Positions 45,752 to 57,272 of a DNA stretch of 64,000 nucleotides are shown here, piece after piece. Both the position numbers and the translations under genes were made by a program. The DNA comes from Nectonema munidae (Eukaryota > Nematomorpha > Nectonematoida > Nectonematidae): NCBI GenBank assembly GCA_030549495.1, contig JAUIRK010000692.1, positions 56,001 through 120,000 of the forward strand, written 5' to 3'. A model generated the notes under the pieces. That model saw only the letters and a list, made by a program, of their open reading frames with translations. It was not told where the DNA came from and ran no database searches. Position 1 is the first letter of the stretch; each line of letters opens with the position of its first letter.

Positions 45752-46936
45752 CTAGAAAAAAACAAAAATTATTATGAATTTTCTATCTATTTTAAAAAAA
45801 ATCCTAATTTTAGGGTAGAAAGCGGCTTTAGAATTCGCCGGATATACTAAAGGCTTTGAAAATAGACACAAAAAATTAAGTAGCCATGATATATTTGTAA
45901 TACAAACTTGGGCAAAATAATGTTTTCCTTCCATCCATCTCTTCACTTACAGAAAAGCAAACTAATTTTTAGAAAGAAACAAAAAAATGATATATTTGCT
46001 ATTTTCAAATTATTTTTTTCTTTTTGACGCTTAATATGGGATGGAACGTAGAAAACTTTCAATATAGCGTTTATTTGATTATTATTATCACGAAAAACTG
46101 GGAATAGCTAGTTGTGCATTGTTCCAATTTGTAATAAGATATTTTATTTTATGCATGTATTCATATAAAAGCGTTTTATGCAGTTTTATTGAAAAAAGTA
46201 CATTAGTTACATCAATAAAACGATGTATAGATAAATAATTTATTGAATAAATTAATTAATTTAAGTACCAATTTTGGCTTCAATGGTTGTTCGGGTGTAC
46301 CTCTCAGTTTAACAGTTGACGTTTGGTGGTTCGATCCCCAAGTTGTTCTTAAAAACAAACTTCATTCAACTGTTAGTACATATTGATCCAACTTTGGAGA
46401 TACTACAAACCATTTTTGTAAAATCTTAAAAATATTTTTCGAAAATGTTATTAATTTAGTTTCTAAAAGAAAAAACTTTTTTTCTATTAAAAAAATTTTC
46501 TTACACTTCATACTGAAAAATTAATCCCAGTTTCTTCATACGTCATTCAGCCCGAAAGTTGAAACCATGAGGCTTATGAGTTATGATCTATGGAAACACA
46601 TAACAACAGCATCACTTATAGAGCGATCAATGATATCCCCTTTATCAATATTTATTTTTAATTTGTTGATGTTACTGATAAAATATGCGCATACATCTTG
46701 GATTGCTTATTGCTATATGTGCTATTTATAAAACGTTTCATTACTAATATTATTTACAATTTTATTTCTATCACTAGTATAACTTTTCACCAGTTTTATT
46801 GTTGATTCGTGATTTGACCAGTCGTGTTATTATTTTGATTCTTGTTTTTACTATTTTGCTTCTGTTTTGGGATTTCACTTTTTGCCTCCATTATTCGTTT
46901 TTATCTGTGCCCCCATTATTCCGTTTTGGAAAATGA
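45752..46936. other. Intron with a SINE
   Basis: Contains SINE family B copy 1 (46268-46420). Nothing else was recognised. Confidence 0.5.
46268..46420 (+). mobile_element. tRNA-derived SINE, family B, copy 1
   Basis: GGGTGTACCTCTCAGTTTAA, ACAGTTGACG and a box B GGTTCGATCCCC match the copy at 60682-60885. The 35-40-nt spacing between the box A-like and box B segments fits a tRNA origin. Confidence 0.65.
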
Positions 46937-47909
46937 GTGAAGTTGTTTTATCTTTTAAACAAGCAAAAGTTATTGGAGAAAAGTAGTACTCAAAGCATTG
47001 TAATTTTTCCCACTGATTCAATCATGGTCTCCGATGATGATTTTAATGATGAAGAACTGTGGTTTAATGAGACTAAAAGATTTTTTGGTAGATTCGAAAG
47101 ATTTATCCAAACCCACAAAAAAAGAAAAATCATTTGTTGGATGGAAATGAAGAACTTGAACTTGGCAGGCTCATCTGAAGAATCCTTTCTTGAGCCTTTA
47201 TTTAGACTCCTCACATAACGAACTTCAGTCTCCCTCTTTTGAAAATTTTAAAATGCTTTTTGATGAGGATTTTTGAAAGTGTCGTTAGCATGACGAATAA
47301 GTATGAACAAGAAAATTAAAAAAATCATGATTTTTTAAGAAACATGTAAGAAATCAATTTTTTGGCATTTTGTTTTTGTCTGGTTACAACAATCGTCCTA
47401 GAGAGAAAATGTCCTCGTCAAAGACACCAGATGTGCATTGTCCTTTAGTAGCTGGTGACATGAGTAGAAACAGATTTCAACAAGTAAAATCTTTTATTCA
47501 TTTTTGTGATAATAAGAATCTGAAGGAAGATAAACTTTTCAAAGTGAAATTTCATATAGAATATTTCAATAAAAAAGCATCACTATTGGGTTTTTATAGT
47601 CAGCACTAATGCATTGATGAAAGAATGATTGAATCCTATGGTAGAAACTCATTGAAGATGTTTATAAAGGGTAAACCTATAAGGTGCGGCTATAAGGCCT
47701 GGTGTTTGTCTTCAAAAGAAGGCTTTACCTTCCGGTATGATATTTATTGGGGAAAGTTAGGTGACAAGGGTGATAGAGCTAGAGATCTGGATTTAGGTGG
47801 CTCTGTTGTTTTGGAACTTTTAAAAGGTGGACCTTCACCGAAAGAACACACTGTTTGTTTTGACAACTTTTTACATCGTATTATTTACTCAAGGAGTTTA
47901 ATAAAGTAA
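46937..47909 (+). pseudogene. piggyBac transposase relic B, 3'-truncated
   Basis: The acidic leader (SDDDFNDEELWFNETKRFFG) is in one frame. The core is in another: DVHCPLVAGDMSRNRFQQVK, then a single TAA stop (47607-47609) in frame just before CIDERMIESYGRNSLKMFIK with the first catalytic Asp. GYKAWCLSS and HTVCFDNFL with the second Asp follow. Homology stops at about 47909, before the third Asp, and 40 nt later Ig exon 4 begins on the other strand. No terminal repeats were found. It differs from elements A and C and is close to PGBD-type proteins. Confidence 0.85.
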
Positions 47910-47948
47910 TCGTTGAGCAAACGAGAGGCAGAATCGTAAAAAATTTAC

Positions 47949-48206
47949 TTGGAGAAATTTGCAGTCTGTGTTCAATTTTTTCTTCGGGTATAACGAGTGT
48001 GTAGACACCCTCATCAGCCACTGTTGCTCTTTGAATGACCAACTTGTGGACTAAGCCTTGTTTGTAAAAACGAATTCTTTCGTCTTCCACAAGCTCTACA
48101 TCGTCTTTCATCCATTTGACCCAATTCACGTCTTTCGGCAAAGAAACTTCGTGTTCAATCGTGGCTCCTTCTACCGCCATTCCCATTGAAATTCTTTCAA
48201 ACTCTC
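47949..48206 (-). CDS. Giant muscle protein exon 4: Ig domain, subtype B
   Basis: Encodes GEFERISMGMAVEGATIEHE, NWVKWMKDDVELVEDERIRF and ATVADEGVYTLVIPEEKIEH. Acceptor TGTGTTTAG, donor AGTAAAT, phase 1. It is the third member of the first C-A-B trio (exons 2-4). Confidence 0.92.
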
Positions 48207-49575
48207 CTAAACACAAAGAGCAGGTTCTACTTTTCTCAAAGATTAGTCAAAAATGATTTAAAATTTTGAAGATGAAATCGTGGACCAGTTGAAATGATTC
48301 TAAGCATGTAATTGATAAATGCATGTCCTAAGTTATTTTTATATACGGATATAAATATAAGTGAGGAAGTCTTGTAATAAAAGTTTTTCTAGGCGACACA
48401 CACAAAAAGTATCAATAACATGGATATATTTGTTGGAAAAACAAGCACACGTGCGAAAATTAAAAAAATGAAGTCTAAATTTAGTAAAGCTTCCATTAAT
48501 TAACACAACTAGTTAGTGAGCAACTTATAAAGCAGTGCCTACTATTTTAAAGTTTCAAAATATTCTTGAAAACCATTGTAATCATTTCATAGTAAAGAAT
48601 ACTTCTATATGAAGAACTATACCATCGTTTCACTGTTTTTTCAGTAAAAATAGGCCTTGAAGATAAAGTGGTTGAGATGCATTGTCCTATGCTATCAGAA
48701 ATAGTAAAGCTATTATATGATGCCAGTGTGTTAAATCATGAAATATTCTAGAATAAAAAAAAGAATTGATATTTTGCTTAATTTATATGCTATCCAAATT
48801 GTTCTTTGTATTTATTCAATATTTTATTTATCACTATATATAAAATTATATTACGTTGAATTTTTAATATAATCTATTTACACAAATAACTATTTCAAAC
48901 AAACCTGAGGGTAAACAAGGATATAAGATCGATACTTCAAGACCGAATCTTTTCAATCTTCAATTTTTTAAAAGATCGATAAATAACTTCAAGTATTAGG
49001 TTAACACGAGTTAAAAAAATTAATTTTCTAAACGACACGCTTAAGATTTGGAGCATGTATTTAATTTTGATCGTTCTTATATAACAAAAACAAGACCTGA
49101 TTTTTTTTATGCAAAATGGATTAATTAACTGAAAAATTATACACGCTTTTCTGTAAATTAGTCTAAAAACTTGCGTATTTTTAGTGAGAAAATAATGTAA
49201 AGTAAAAAAATTTATACTTTTTGTGTAAATAAAAAGTTTACTGATGGTGTAGTCGAAATATGGACCAGTGTGAGATTTAGAAGTGAAAGAGAGGGACAGT
49301 GCTGAAGCAATGGTGCATTTCTAGCGCTATCTTCCAAGCATAAACATCAAATGACATACTTGGATATATCTATATCTCAGGGATGCACATCATTAAAATT
49401 ATTGTGGGGGGAGGGTAAAGATTTTTTTAAACTTAAAATAAAATGGGGTAAAAAATGCTAACGAAATTTAGTATTTCTGTTGCACACCAAATTTATCCAT
49501 TGACCAATAGTGGTCCACTTAGATTCATAGTTAACCCCATATTCTTATAACAAAAAGTTGAACATTAATGCTTAC
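48207..49575. other. Intron, nothing recognised
   Basis: AT-rich spacer. A GTGGGGGGAGGGT purine tract lies near 49404. Confidence 0.5.
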
Positions 49576-49839
49576 TTTCAATCTTGACAGGAGTGAGAAT
49601 TTCCTTATGTGGCATGACAAACGCATAAGTCCCTTCATCAGAAGGCTTGACATCCAGTATGACGAGTTTGTGAAGAATGTCTTCTTGTTGAAAGCGAATG
49701 CGATCACTTTGCACGAGTTCAACTCGATCCTTCATCCACTTAAAAGGCACATCTGGTTTAAGCGTTTTAATCGAATACTCTAGGGTGGAGCCTTCTTTGA
49801 GCTTTAGTGCTTCCTTTCTAACTACGTCTTTCGGCTTAT
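49576..49839 (-). CDS. Giant muscle protein exon 3: Ig domain, subtype A
   Basis: Encodes DVVRKEALKLKEGSTLEYSI, DVPFKWMKDRVELVQSDRIR and VKPSDEGTYAFVMPHKEILT. Acceptor TTGATAG, donor AGTAAGC, phase 1. Arg replaces the usual Gly of KDGVEL. Confidence 0.92.
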
Positions 49840-50135
49840 CTATCAATCAAAAGTAATGGTTTTGAATTCACAAAGGAAAATTCTCTTCACAGCCCATAAA
49901 ATATATGATGTATAAAAGTTTCAGACATAATTGTTAACAGCTAATTTAGAAATTTTGATTGAAAATGTGATCTGAGTATTTTTGGCCTAAAGGACTGAAT
50001 GCCTAAAGGATATTTAGACGGAAAAAAGCAAATTAAGATTATACAAAATTTTAAGAAGCTCAAACTTATTGGTAAGAAGTAAAAAGAATAACTTAATTTT
50101 TCCAATTAATGTATATTTATAAGATTTTTAATATA

Positions 50136-50306
50136 CAGTGAAGCTGTGTTTTTTCGTCAGATTCGATTTCTAAAAAAATTAACGCTTCTCAGAGACTCGC
50201 GGATTATCTAAGCAAAAATTTTAGCAATAAGGAAATCTGTTCTCAAAAAACCGGACATATGTTTAGCTTGACGGATGAAGGAAGGACTTTCGCGTCGTAT
50301 TAACTG
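50136..50306. mobile_element. Short MITE with CAGT...ACTG ends
   Basis: 171 bp, bounded by TATACAGTGAA and TTAACTGTATA. The TA-flanked inverted ends fit the Tc1/mariner/pogo group. It has no coding capacity. Confidence 0.6.
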
Positions 50307-50480
50307 TATATTCGTTATATCTCAATAAATAAATTATAATTATAATTTTCCACTTTCCGACAAAAAGTCAATATTCTTCGTATTTTTATTAAAAGTACAT
50401 AATAATTTGGTGGAAATACTCTACTTGTTTCTCTGAGTAGGCTCCAATATTTTTCTTGAAATTATCAAGAAAAACATAAG

Positions 50481-50627
50481 GTAAAGGTACGGTGGGATGT
50501 TTTCATTGAGAAGGAACAATTGCGTCGCTTGTATCGAACTATGTTGAAAGTAGGCTTGATTCGGGATCGAACCCAAGACCTTGAGTTATGAAAACCCATT
50601 ATCTAACCAACCTTACTCATGCCCCCT
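50481..50627 (-). mobile_element. tRNA-derived SINE, family A, copy 2
   Basis: On the minus strand it reads GGGGGCATGAGTAAGGTTGG, then TTAGATAATGG (box A region) and GGGTTCGATCC (box B). The family body follows, with GACGCAATTGTTCCTTCTCA and CCCACCGTACC. It is the most complete copy and gives the best view of the 5' end. Confidence 0.8.
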
Positions 50628-50699
50628 AAAAAAATATAGAGCGCTTCAGATGATGCTGGTGGTGAATTGGCCAAAACACTTGATCAAGGTCTCTATAAG

Positions 50700-51195
50700 T
50701 TTTATATAATTGCGAATTTTGTTATTGCCCACAAAACTCCGCACTACAAAAACAAAAATGTCCTAGGCTTTTTTCATTTATGAAATTCTCGACATTTCGT
50801 GATTTTCTTGACTTCAATGACTTTCATTGCTTTCACGTTTGCTTCTGAGAGCTTAATAAAGACGTGTTGAAGGTTAGACTCTTTATCAAAAACTGTAACG
50901 AGATTTATATTATATCCAATTTAATGGGTAATGGAGGAAAAAGCTTTTTGAAGATTCACACTAATGGCTTATCGATTATACGGTGTTTTGCCATTCAGGA
51001 CTAGATCTTCCGAGGCGATGTGTTTTCTTTGATAATGTTCAGTTCTCTCTCTCAACTATCCCAATGATACGGAAAATTAGCGTAATTTCGTTTGAATCTT
51101 ATCATAACGCCACTATTTTAAATTCTACTCCTTGCAAATCACAATACTCGTCATATTTGAAGGATTCGAGTAGAAGCTTGACACTTTTTTAGTCC
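50700..51195 (-). pseudogene. Relic of an unnamed transposon-associated protein
   Basis: On the minus strand, in shifting frames: SVKLLLESFKYDEYCDLQGV and EFKIVAL, NYANFPYHWDS, KLFPPLPIKLD, VFDKESNLQHVF and KLSEANVKAMKV. The order and motifs resemble a protein seen in many invertebrate genomes with the pattern KYxEYxWxxxGDFKxVxxLxG, WDSR and LxPPLHIKLGL. I recognise the pattern but not a formal family name. Stops and frameshifts show it is dead. Confidence 0.4.
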
Positions 51196-52047
51196 GTCTT
51201 TAAATTCAGAGAATAAACGAAGATATTAAAATGAATACTTATTCCTAAAGCACATAAGCACAGCTATCAATCAAAAAAATTCACCTATTCGGGTGATTTA
51301 AACAGATCAAATACACATCATTGTAATAGCATAATGTCTTCAATGGTGAAAAAATTTGAGAAATGGTAGTTGAGTTTTTCAAAAGTTCAGCATTTGACTT
51401 TGTCAAACCAGATTCCAATCAGTTTGGTTTGGATAGTAGGGATACGCTCCAGCATCTCAATCTCCATTTTTGATCGATATACATCTTCATTGTCTTCTTC
51501 ATCTTTTGATTTGCTGCTTTCTTCCTCTGTTGTTTGATTTCTTTACCTGAGTGTTCTCCGCGAAATATCAGAACAGTGGGTTGCTGGTTGCAACGTCAGG
51601 ATATAAAAAAACAGGTATTTTTCAGTTTGACGATTGGAAGGATGTTGTTTAATCTCACCCTGCAATCTCAAAATATGCATTTTAAGCTTCACCCAAGTTT
51701 AAATATCGTAAGAGACAACTTCTTTGCTCTTGTCCAGATAAATTGACCATGAATGTAGCAGATTGTGCATATAGAGAATGCGCATAGCCTATTGATGCCA
51801 TTTCATTACTTGTTAGATAGGAAGTAAAAGAAGGTTCAAACCAAATTATAACTTTACTTATTTGAAAATTAGGCAAAACTCGTATTAAATTTATTCAATG
51901 CTGTAAACACAAAAGCAAATCTTACCAATCAAAATTATTATTTTTAATTTTGTCTAATTACAAAAAAATGGAAAGTTATTGCTTTCCCAAAATTAACCCA
52001 GGAACAAAACAAAATAGAAATTTTGTTATATGGTTAAGCGATTGTAC
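51196..52047. other. Intron with an unexplained acidic open segment
   Basis: On the minus strand 51388-51540 is open and reads TEEESSKSKDEEDNEDVYRS followed by KMEIEMLERIPTIQTKLIGI. It is flanked by stops and has no good splice pair in phase 1, so I do not call it an exon. Confidence 0.35.
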
Positions 52048-52335
52048 CTTTGATCAAGACTTTAGTTGTGATTTCTCTCTCTTCTGGAGCACAAAGCGTA
52101 TAGTCCCCAGCATCAGATGGGACAACGTTTGTAAGGACGAGTTTGTAAGTTGTTGCGTGAGATTCAATCTTAATGTGTTCTGTCGGCTGAAGAACAACGC
52201 CATCTTTTTTCCATGTGATTTGATTGGCTGGAAACTCTCTTGAGAGTAAAACTTCAAGTTCGATGCTTTCGCCTTTTTCTAGCTCCACCATTTGTGGCTT
52301 AGCAAAAAGGTCCATTGAAACTTTACGGTGCAATG
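52048..52335 (-). CDS. Giant muscle protein exon 2: Ig domain, subtype C
   Basis: Encodes LHRKVSMDLFAKPQMVELEK, GESIELEVLLSREFPANQIT, WKKDGVVLQPTEHIKIES and VPSDAGDYTLCAPEEREITT. Acceptor TTTAG, donor GGTACAA, phase 1. A single Cys lies in strand F without a partner in strand B. It is the first recognisable Ig of the window in gene order. Confidence 0.9.
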
Positions 52336-55300
52336 CTAAATAATAAACAGCTTATATCCATCATATACATAAATGTACTTTCAAATAACGGCGTAGGAAG
52401 ATAAGTTGAATTCATATAAAATAATCGAATCAAAGAAATAGTCCTTGTTTGACTACTGGTTCTGCAAGGATTAGATATTTGTTCGACAAAATTTGATTTC
52501 CTCTGAAACGAAAACAAGATTTTATAGTTTTCGATGAATGCTGGTTTTCGCAGCGGAGAAAATCATTTTTGAATGTCGACAAAATATTGTATTTGCCATG
52601 TATCACACCGAACACCAAATTACAATGGCTGTGGTTCGATTCTTAGTGCATGCGATTTTTTGGGAGAATTATTTCTTAATAAACACTTGATGTCAAAAGG
52701 TTCTATATCATATTTGTTTCTACTTCATTACATATTCAAACAAATTATATATGATCGATATTTCATGATTAAAAAGACTACTATGACAATATGGGAAGAA
52801 GTTAAACTGATATTAATGGCATAAATTCGCAATTAGTATGTATGATAATTATAATTATAACAATACAGATAAGGATAGAACTATTTATTTGTGAATTGTC
52901 AGTCAAACTAGATCAAACAAGGGCTATTCATAACATTAAAAAAACAAGATGCGATTTAGTTGTACAGACACTCTGAAATCTAAAATTCAATAATTTATTA
53001 TTTTGTTTCTTCACAAAATTTAAATATTGGTCAGTTTTATATATAAAAAAAGTGCAAATTCTTTTCACCATCACAATCAAATTAATCAAAATTTGATAAT
53101 TGAATTTCATTCTCTTTGCATGAGGAGAAAGGCTGTCGAGATTCGAGGTGGAGCATCTTTTTCTCCCAAATCTATATGAGGAAAACTCATTTTATTCCTC
53201 TACAGTCGAAGATATATCCGCGAGAACTTCCTAGTCCTCCCATTCAGAGAGTACGCGTGAGAACACTTTTCTCCAGAACTTTGGAGTGAATAGCTTCTTC
53301 CTAAGCAAATATGGGATGCTTGTTTCCATTTTTAGTCCAATTTCGGTAGTTTGTGACAAGCTTTTAATCACATTGAAAAAACTCTGAACGGTGATTTCAA
53401 GAATACCGATTCCTTTGTCTAATACATTCGCTTTTCAGGGAAATATCTTTCCGAAACACATTTTTAACACTAAGAAGAAAGTTCAATTGGAAGCTGAGTG
53501 ATTTGCATTATGCATCGTCCCCTCTAAAACCTAGAGATTAAGAATTTGTGAAAGGAAACCCGAATTCACCTCACGCATAAATAAAAAAGAATCATTTTCC
53601 AATATTTTTTATAATACATTTACAAATATGGCTAAATCTTGTTTTAAAAATAATAAACATGTATTATTCCAATAAAAATAAGTTGTGATATTTTTTATCC
53701 AAATAGATGACGTGAAGAGGAGATAGAAGGTAAATATTATTTTCAGACGTTCTAGGTTTAATAAAAAATAAGTATATGGTGCATCTCTTCTATTCATTAA
53801 CATATGTTTTTATAGTCGTTTTATTCTACAATTTTTCTTTGTAATTTGCCCGATTCTACTCAGCAAAAAGACGGCCACTAATATAGTTAGCGTGTCAGTA
53901 ATATTCGCAGGAATATTTGGTACGCTCATTTTCTAACGAAACAATGCCAAAAAAAGAAAAGATTTCATTGATAATGCCATGAATATCAAAGACCTTCCTG
54001 AAAGAATTCATTCTGATAAGAAAAATGACCTCGCTTTTTTAAAAACGCTGAAAGAAAAATTGAGAAATCAAGAACAATTTGACAAAGAGAGACCACGCGC
54101 ATAGTATTGGTGAAGAGATCAAAACATATACCAGAAATATAGAATGAGTTTGTAATAGTTATGAAGAAAGAATCTCAACTTCTATAATATAAACTAAGGG
54201 CTAATATAGATCAAAGATGTCATAAGGAGATAACCAATGAAACTGTTATTGATATCTGTGTTCAGTATTGCAAATTTTCTATGATAGATAACATTTTGGA
54301 ACTTCATATACTCGAATAGACTAATGCTCAATACTGCTCATTTTCGGTCATCTCCACACTGTCAATAAACAGGTTTTCTATTTCTTCCTATATTTAACCA
54401 GAGACGATTATAAGAAAGGCGAACAGGTTTCTTGGGTATTGAACACAGTGCCATACTATATTAGAAAGACACATAGACTAAATATTTATTAATTTACTTT
54501 CAATTAATTATGTTTATTAGTCAGCGAGGGGTTAAAAATTCCATGATGGGGACCATGAGTTAAAAAGTTTGAGAACCCTCGCTCTAAAGATTTGAAAATT
54601 ATCGTAAGAAATTTTCGCAAAAATTTAATTTTGGAAATTTTTGTCTAAATATCTGACTGAAAATCTTAAATATTCAAGAATCCATATTATAAAGTAAAAA
54701 TATGTCCAAAATATTTCGCCCTTTTCTCAAACTTTAATTTAAAATCTAAATTCCATTTATATTCAATAAATTATTCCTAAAAATGTTCTTTTACAGATTT
54801 CATATTAAAAGAAAAAGGATTCATCACCCATCCTTCAATTTAGAGCTCAAACATATCCACAATTCTGAACAATAAGTGATCGTTAAGCTGAGATTTATGA
54901 TTAAAAAAATTTTTGCTTTGATTGAAATTCTGACTTTGTTAAATTCTTATGCAAAAATAAGTTTTAAAGAAACATTAGAATTGAAATTTTAATGAATGAT
55001 AGAATTTCCTTGAAAAATATAAAAATGACTTTTTTTCTAACACATATCAATCAGAAAGAAGAAAGATCAAAGCACGAAGCTTATCCCATTTCTCTTTTGA
55101 GATGAAGCGGAGTGTATCAATCAATCGATCAATGAAGGATATGAAGTGATGATCGTATTTCAGGGAGGAAGAAAAATAGTTACCTCATTTATACATCCAG
55201 GACTTTAATAAATATCGTGATGTATAATAATTTTCCATCAATCCAATTTTTACGATCGCTGCCTCCGTTCGGATATTCGAGCCAGAAATGAATAATAAAT

Positions 55301-55381
55301 TAATTGCCAAATAACAAAAGTTTTTTGTTTAGTTGTCGCTATAGCATCCAATTTAAGAATAATAATGTTTCATATATATAT

Positions 55382-55456
55382 AGTTAGGATCAGGGATCGA
55401 ACCCAGACCAGCTGGATAGAGATCCTATATTCCCACCACTAGACCATATGACGACA
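55382..55456 (-). pseudogene. tRNA-Glu-like sequence or SINE head
   Basis: On the minus strand ATATGGTCTAGTGGTGGGAA matches the box A region of tRNA-Glu and GGGTTCGATCC is box B. The anticodon loop reads ATCTCTA, with CTC in the anticodon position. The acceptor stem does not pair, so it is not a working tRNA; it is a pseudogene or the head of a third SINE type. Confidence 0.6.
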
Positions 55457-56167
55457 ATCAAACAAAAGTGTAAGTAAATAAATTGAGAACACGAGATTTC
55501 GTCCACCAAATGAGATTTCAGCGACAACTAAAAGGATAACTATTAAGCTTAAAACTTCAGGTATACTGTATTACGATCTGTTTTATCTTTTTTTCTCATC
55601 CAATTAAAATTCAGCTTCGCTTAAACTGACATCCATCCTTAAAATGAATTCCTTTGAGACTTTGCTCAAAGTAAATTGGAGTAAAATTGAGTAATTGAGG
55701 CAGCAGTAAACATTATTTAGTTCTAGAGTCCAATGATTCGCGTGCTTATTTTTCCCACCCGCCACCTCATTTCCATAGCAAAACTTAATCCAAACCCGAC
55801 AAGTAAAATAACTGTATTCAACTTGATAATAGAAAATCTACACATTTAAATTTGACGTATGCCCCATATCATAGAACAGTGGTTGCCAACAGAAAGAGGT
55901 GGGGTAAGCAGGAATTTTAAAACATTTTCCTAAAAAATTTGATTATAATTTTGATTCAGAATAAAATATTTTTAATTAATAAATTTTTTACTTTTTTAGT
56001 ACTCTCAATTTTTAGCATTTCTACTTTATCTTACCTAAAATTGGAAATTGAAGGGAAGAATTAGACAAAAAAAACTCAAATTTAAAAAATAATGTATGTA
56101 TCTTTCTTTCATTCAAATTATACTTTCTAAATAAAATATTTATCTTTTGTTTAAAATTTAAGTTTAA

Positions 56168-56284
56168 CCCTTTCGTGACCAGGAAAATCAGACATTATTT
56201 ATTAAAAAGCAGAAAATTCATATACAAAACTATTTGAAAAAGCATACGAAGGTAAAATTGTATGATACACTGCTCACGAAAGCT
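56168..56284. mobile_element. piggyBac-type MITE, CCCTTTCGTGA family
   Basis: 117 bp between TTAA at 56164-56167 and 56285-56288, with inverted ends CCCTTTCGTGACCAG and CTGCTCACGAAAGCT. It is non-coding. The interior is unlike the CCCATT MITE family. Confidence 0.75.
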
Positions 56285-57071
56285 TTAATATGTATATTTA
56301 TTTAGTTATAAAGAGATTATGTAGGCAATTTTTCTAAAAAAAAAATTTTTTGAGGTTGATAAGTTGGAGAAGAAATGCAAAGAGAAAATTATTCTATCGA
56401 GATGCAGAACTCCATTAAAGTATATAAAAAGTCAAAGAGAGATGTACGTTAGTGCTCCAAAGGAAAAAAGCAAGAGAAATGAAGAGGAAAAGAGAAAGAG
56501 AAAATTCTATATCTACATATGTTAATTAAATCACTTTTAGGTAAACAAGCTTTTATATGATATATCATATAAATACATTTTAATTGAAGTATAAGTAAAC
56601 ATAGATATAATCATATTCATAAAAGAAAAGAATATACGCGCTTATATTACAAACAAAAGATTAAAAAAGAAGGGGGAGAGAATACCAAAATTTTGATCTT
56701 TTGAAGAGAAAAGGGGAGATGGAAGTTGGGAACGACAAATGGAAAAGTGATCGTAACAAACTGTTTAATGAAAAAACATGGAAAAACAAAATTTCCTTTT
56801 TTTGAGATTTTTTAATGATGATTTTCGAATAAATACTGATAAAAAATGAAAATCAAATATTTTATAAACTTTTGAAGCTTTTCACGGTAGCCCAAATTAA
56901 TTTTAAATTATCACCGAGCGTTTCAGCAGTTCAAAGCACTCAAAGGAGTAGGTAGAGAGAAGGTTTAATCAGTGCTAGAATCTCAAACTTTAAGAGACTT
57001 TTAAAACCGGATTGAATCGGTGAAAAGGTGAAACTATAAATATAAAAGTAAAAATAGAAAATTTTGATTAC

Positions 57072-57272
57072 GTTGTTTTTCTAGAACAGTTTTTTCACAG
57101 ATGATTTGTCTTTTGGAAACGCCAGGAGATAAAATTTCAAAAGTTTTGGTTGTATCCAATTCTCTTTGATCTCCAATAACTTCAATTTCCACGCTCTTCG
57201 TTTCTCTCTTTTCTTCAATCGACACAAACTTTTCAAACGTCTTCGTTTCTTGCTGTCTAACTATTTCTCTTT
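57072..57272 (-). CDS. Giant muscle protein exon 1 of window: charged linker
   Basis: 67 codons: REIVRQQETKTFEKFVSIEE, KRETKSVEIEVIGDQRELDT and KTFEILSPGVSKRQIICEKT. Acceptor AAATTTTAG, donor CGTAATC, phase 1 at both ends. Earlier exons would lie beyond 64 kb or were not recognised to the right. Confidence 0.75.

Larger units (their letters stand above)
49840..50639. other. Intron with a pogo-like MITE and a SINE
   Basis: Holds the elements at 50136-50306 and 50481-50627 described separately. Confidence 0.55.
52336..57071. other. 4.7 kb intron with repeat fragments
   Basis: No exon was placed. It contains a hAT-like 3' end (54575-54600, TTTGAGAACCCTCGCTCT), the tRNA-Glu-like element at 55382-55456, a CAGTGGTTGCCAAC hAT-like motif at about 55879 and the MITE at 56168-56284. 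The segment 53930-54330 reads as broken protein fragments (IHSDKKNDLAFLKTLKEKLR) that I cannot assign. A GC-richer stretch at 53110-53330 is also unassigned. Confidence 0.45.

Noticed and set aside
52923-53803. Short minus-strand frames in the 4.7 kb intron
   Set aside because: Composition is typical of AT-rich noise (Leu, Phe, Ile, Tyr, Asn) with no motif or splice support.
55382-55456. A functional tRNA-Glu (CTC anticodon)
   Set aside because: Box A, box B and the anticodon loop are recognisable, but the acceptor stem does not pair and the anticodon stem has mismatches.
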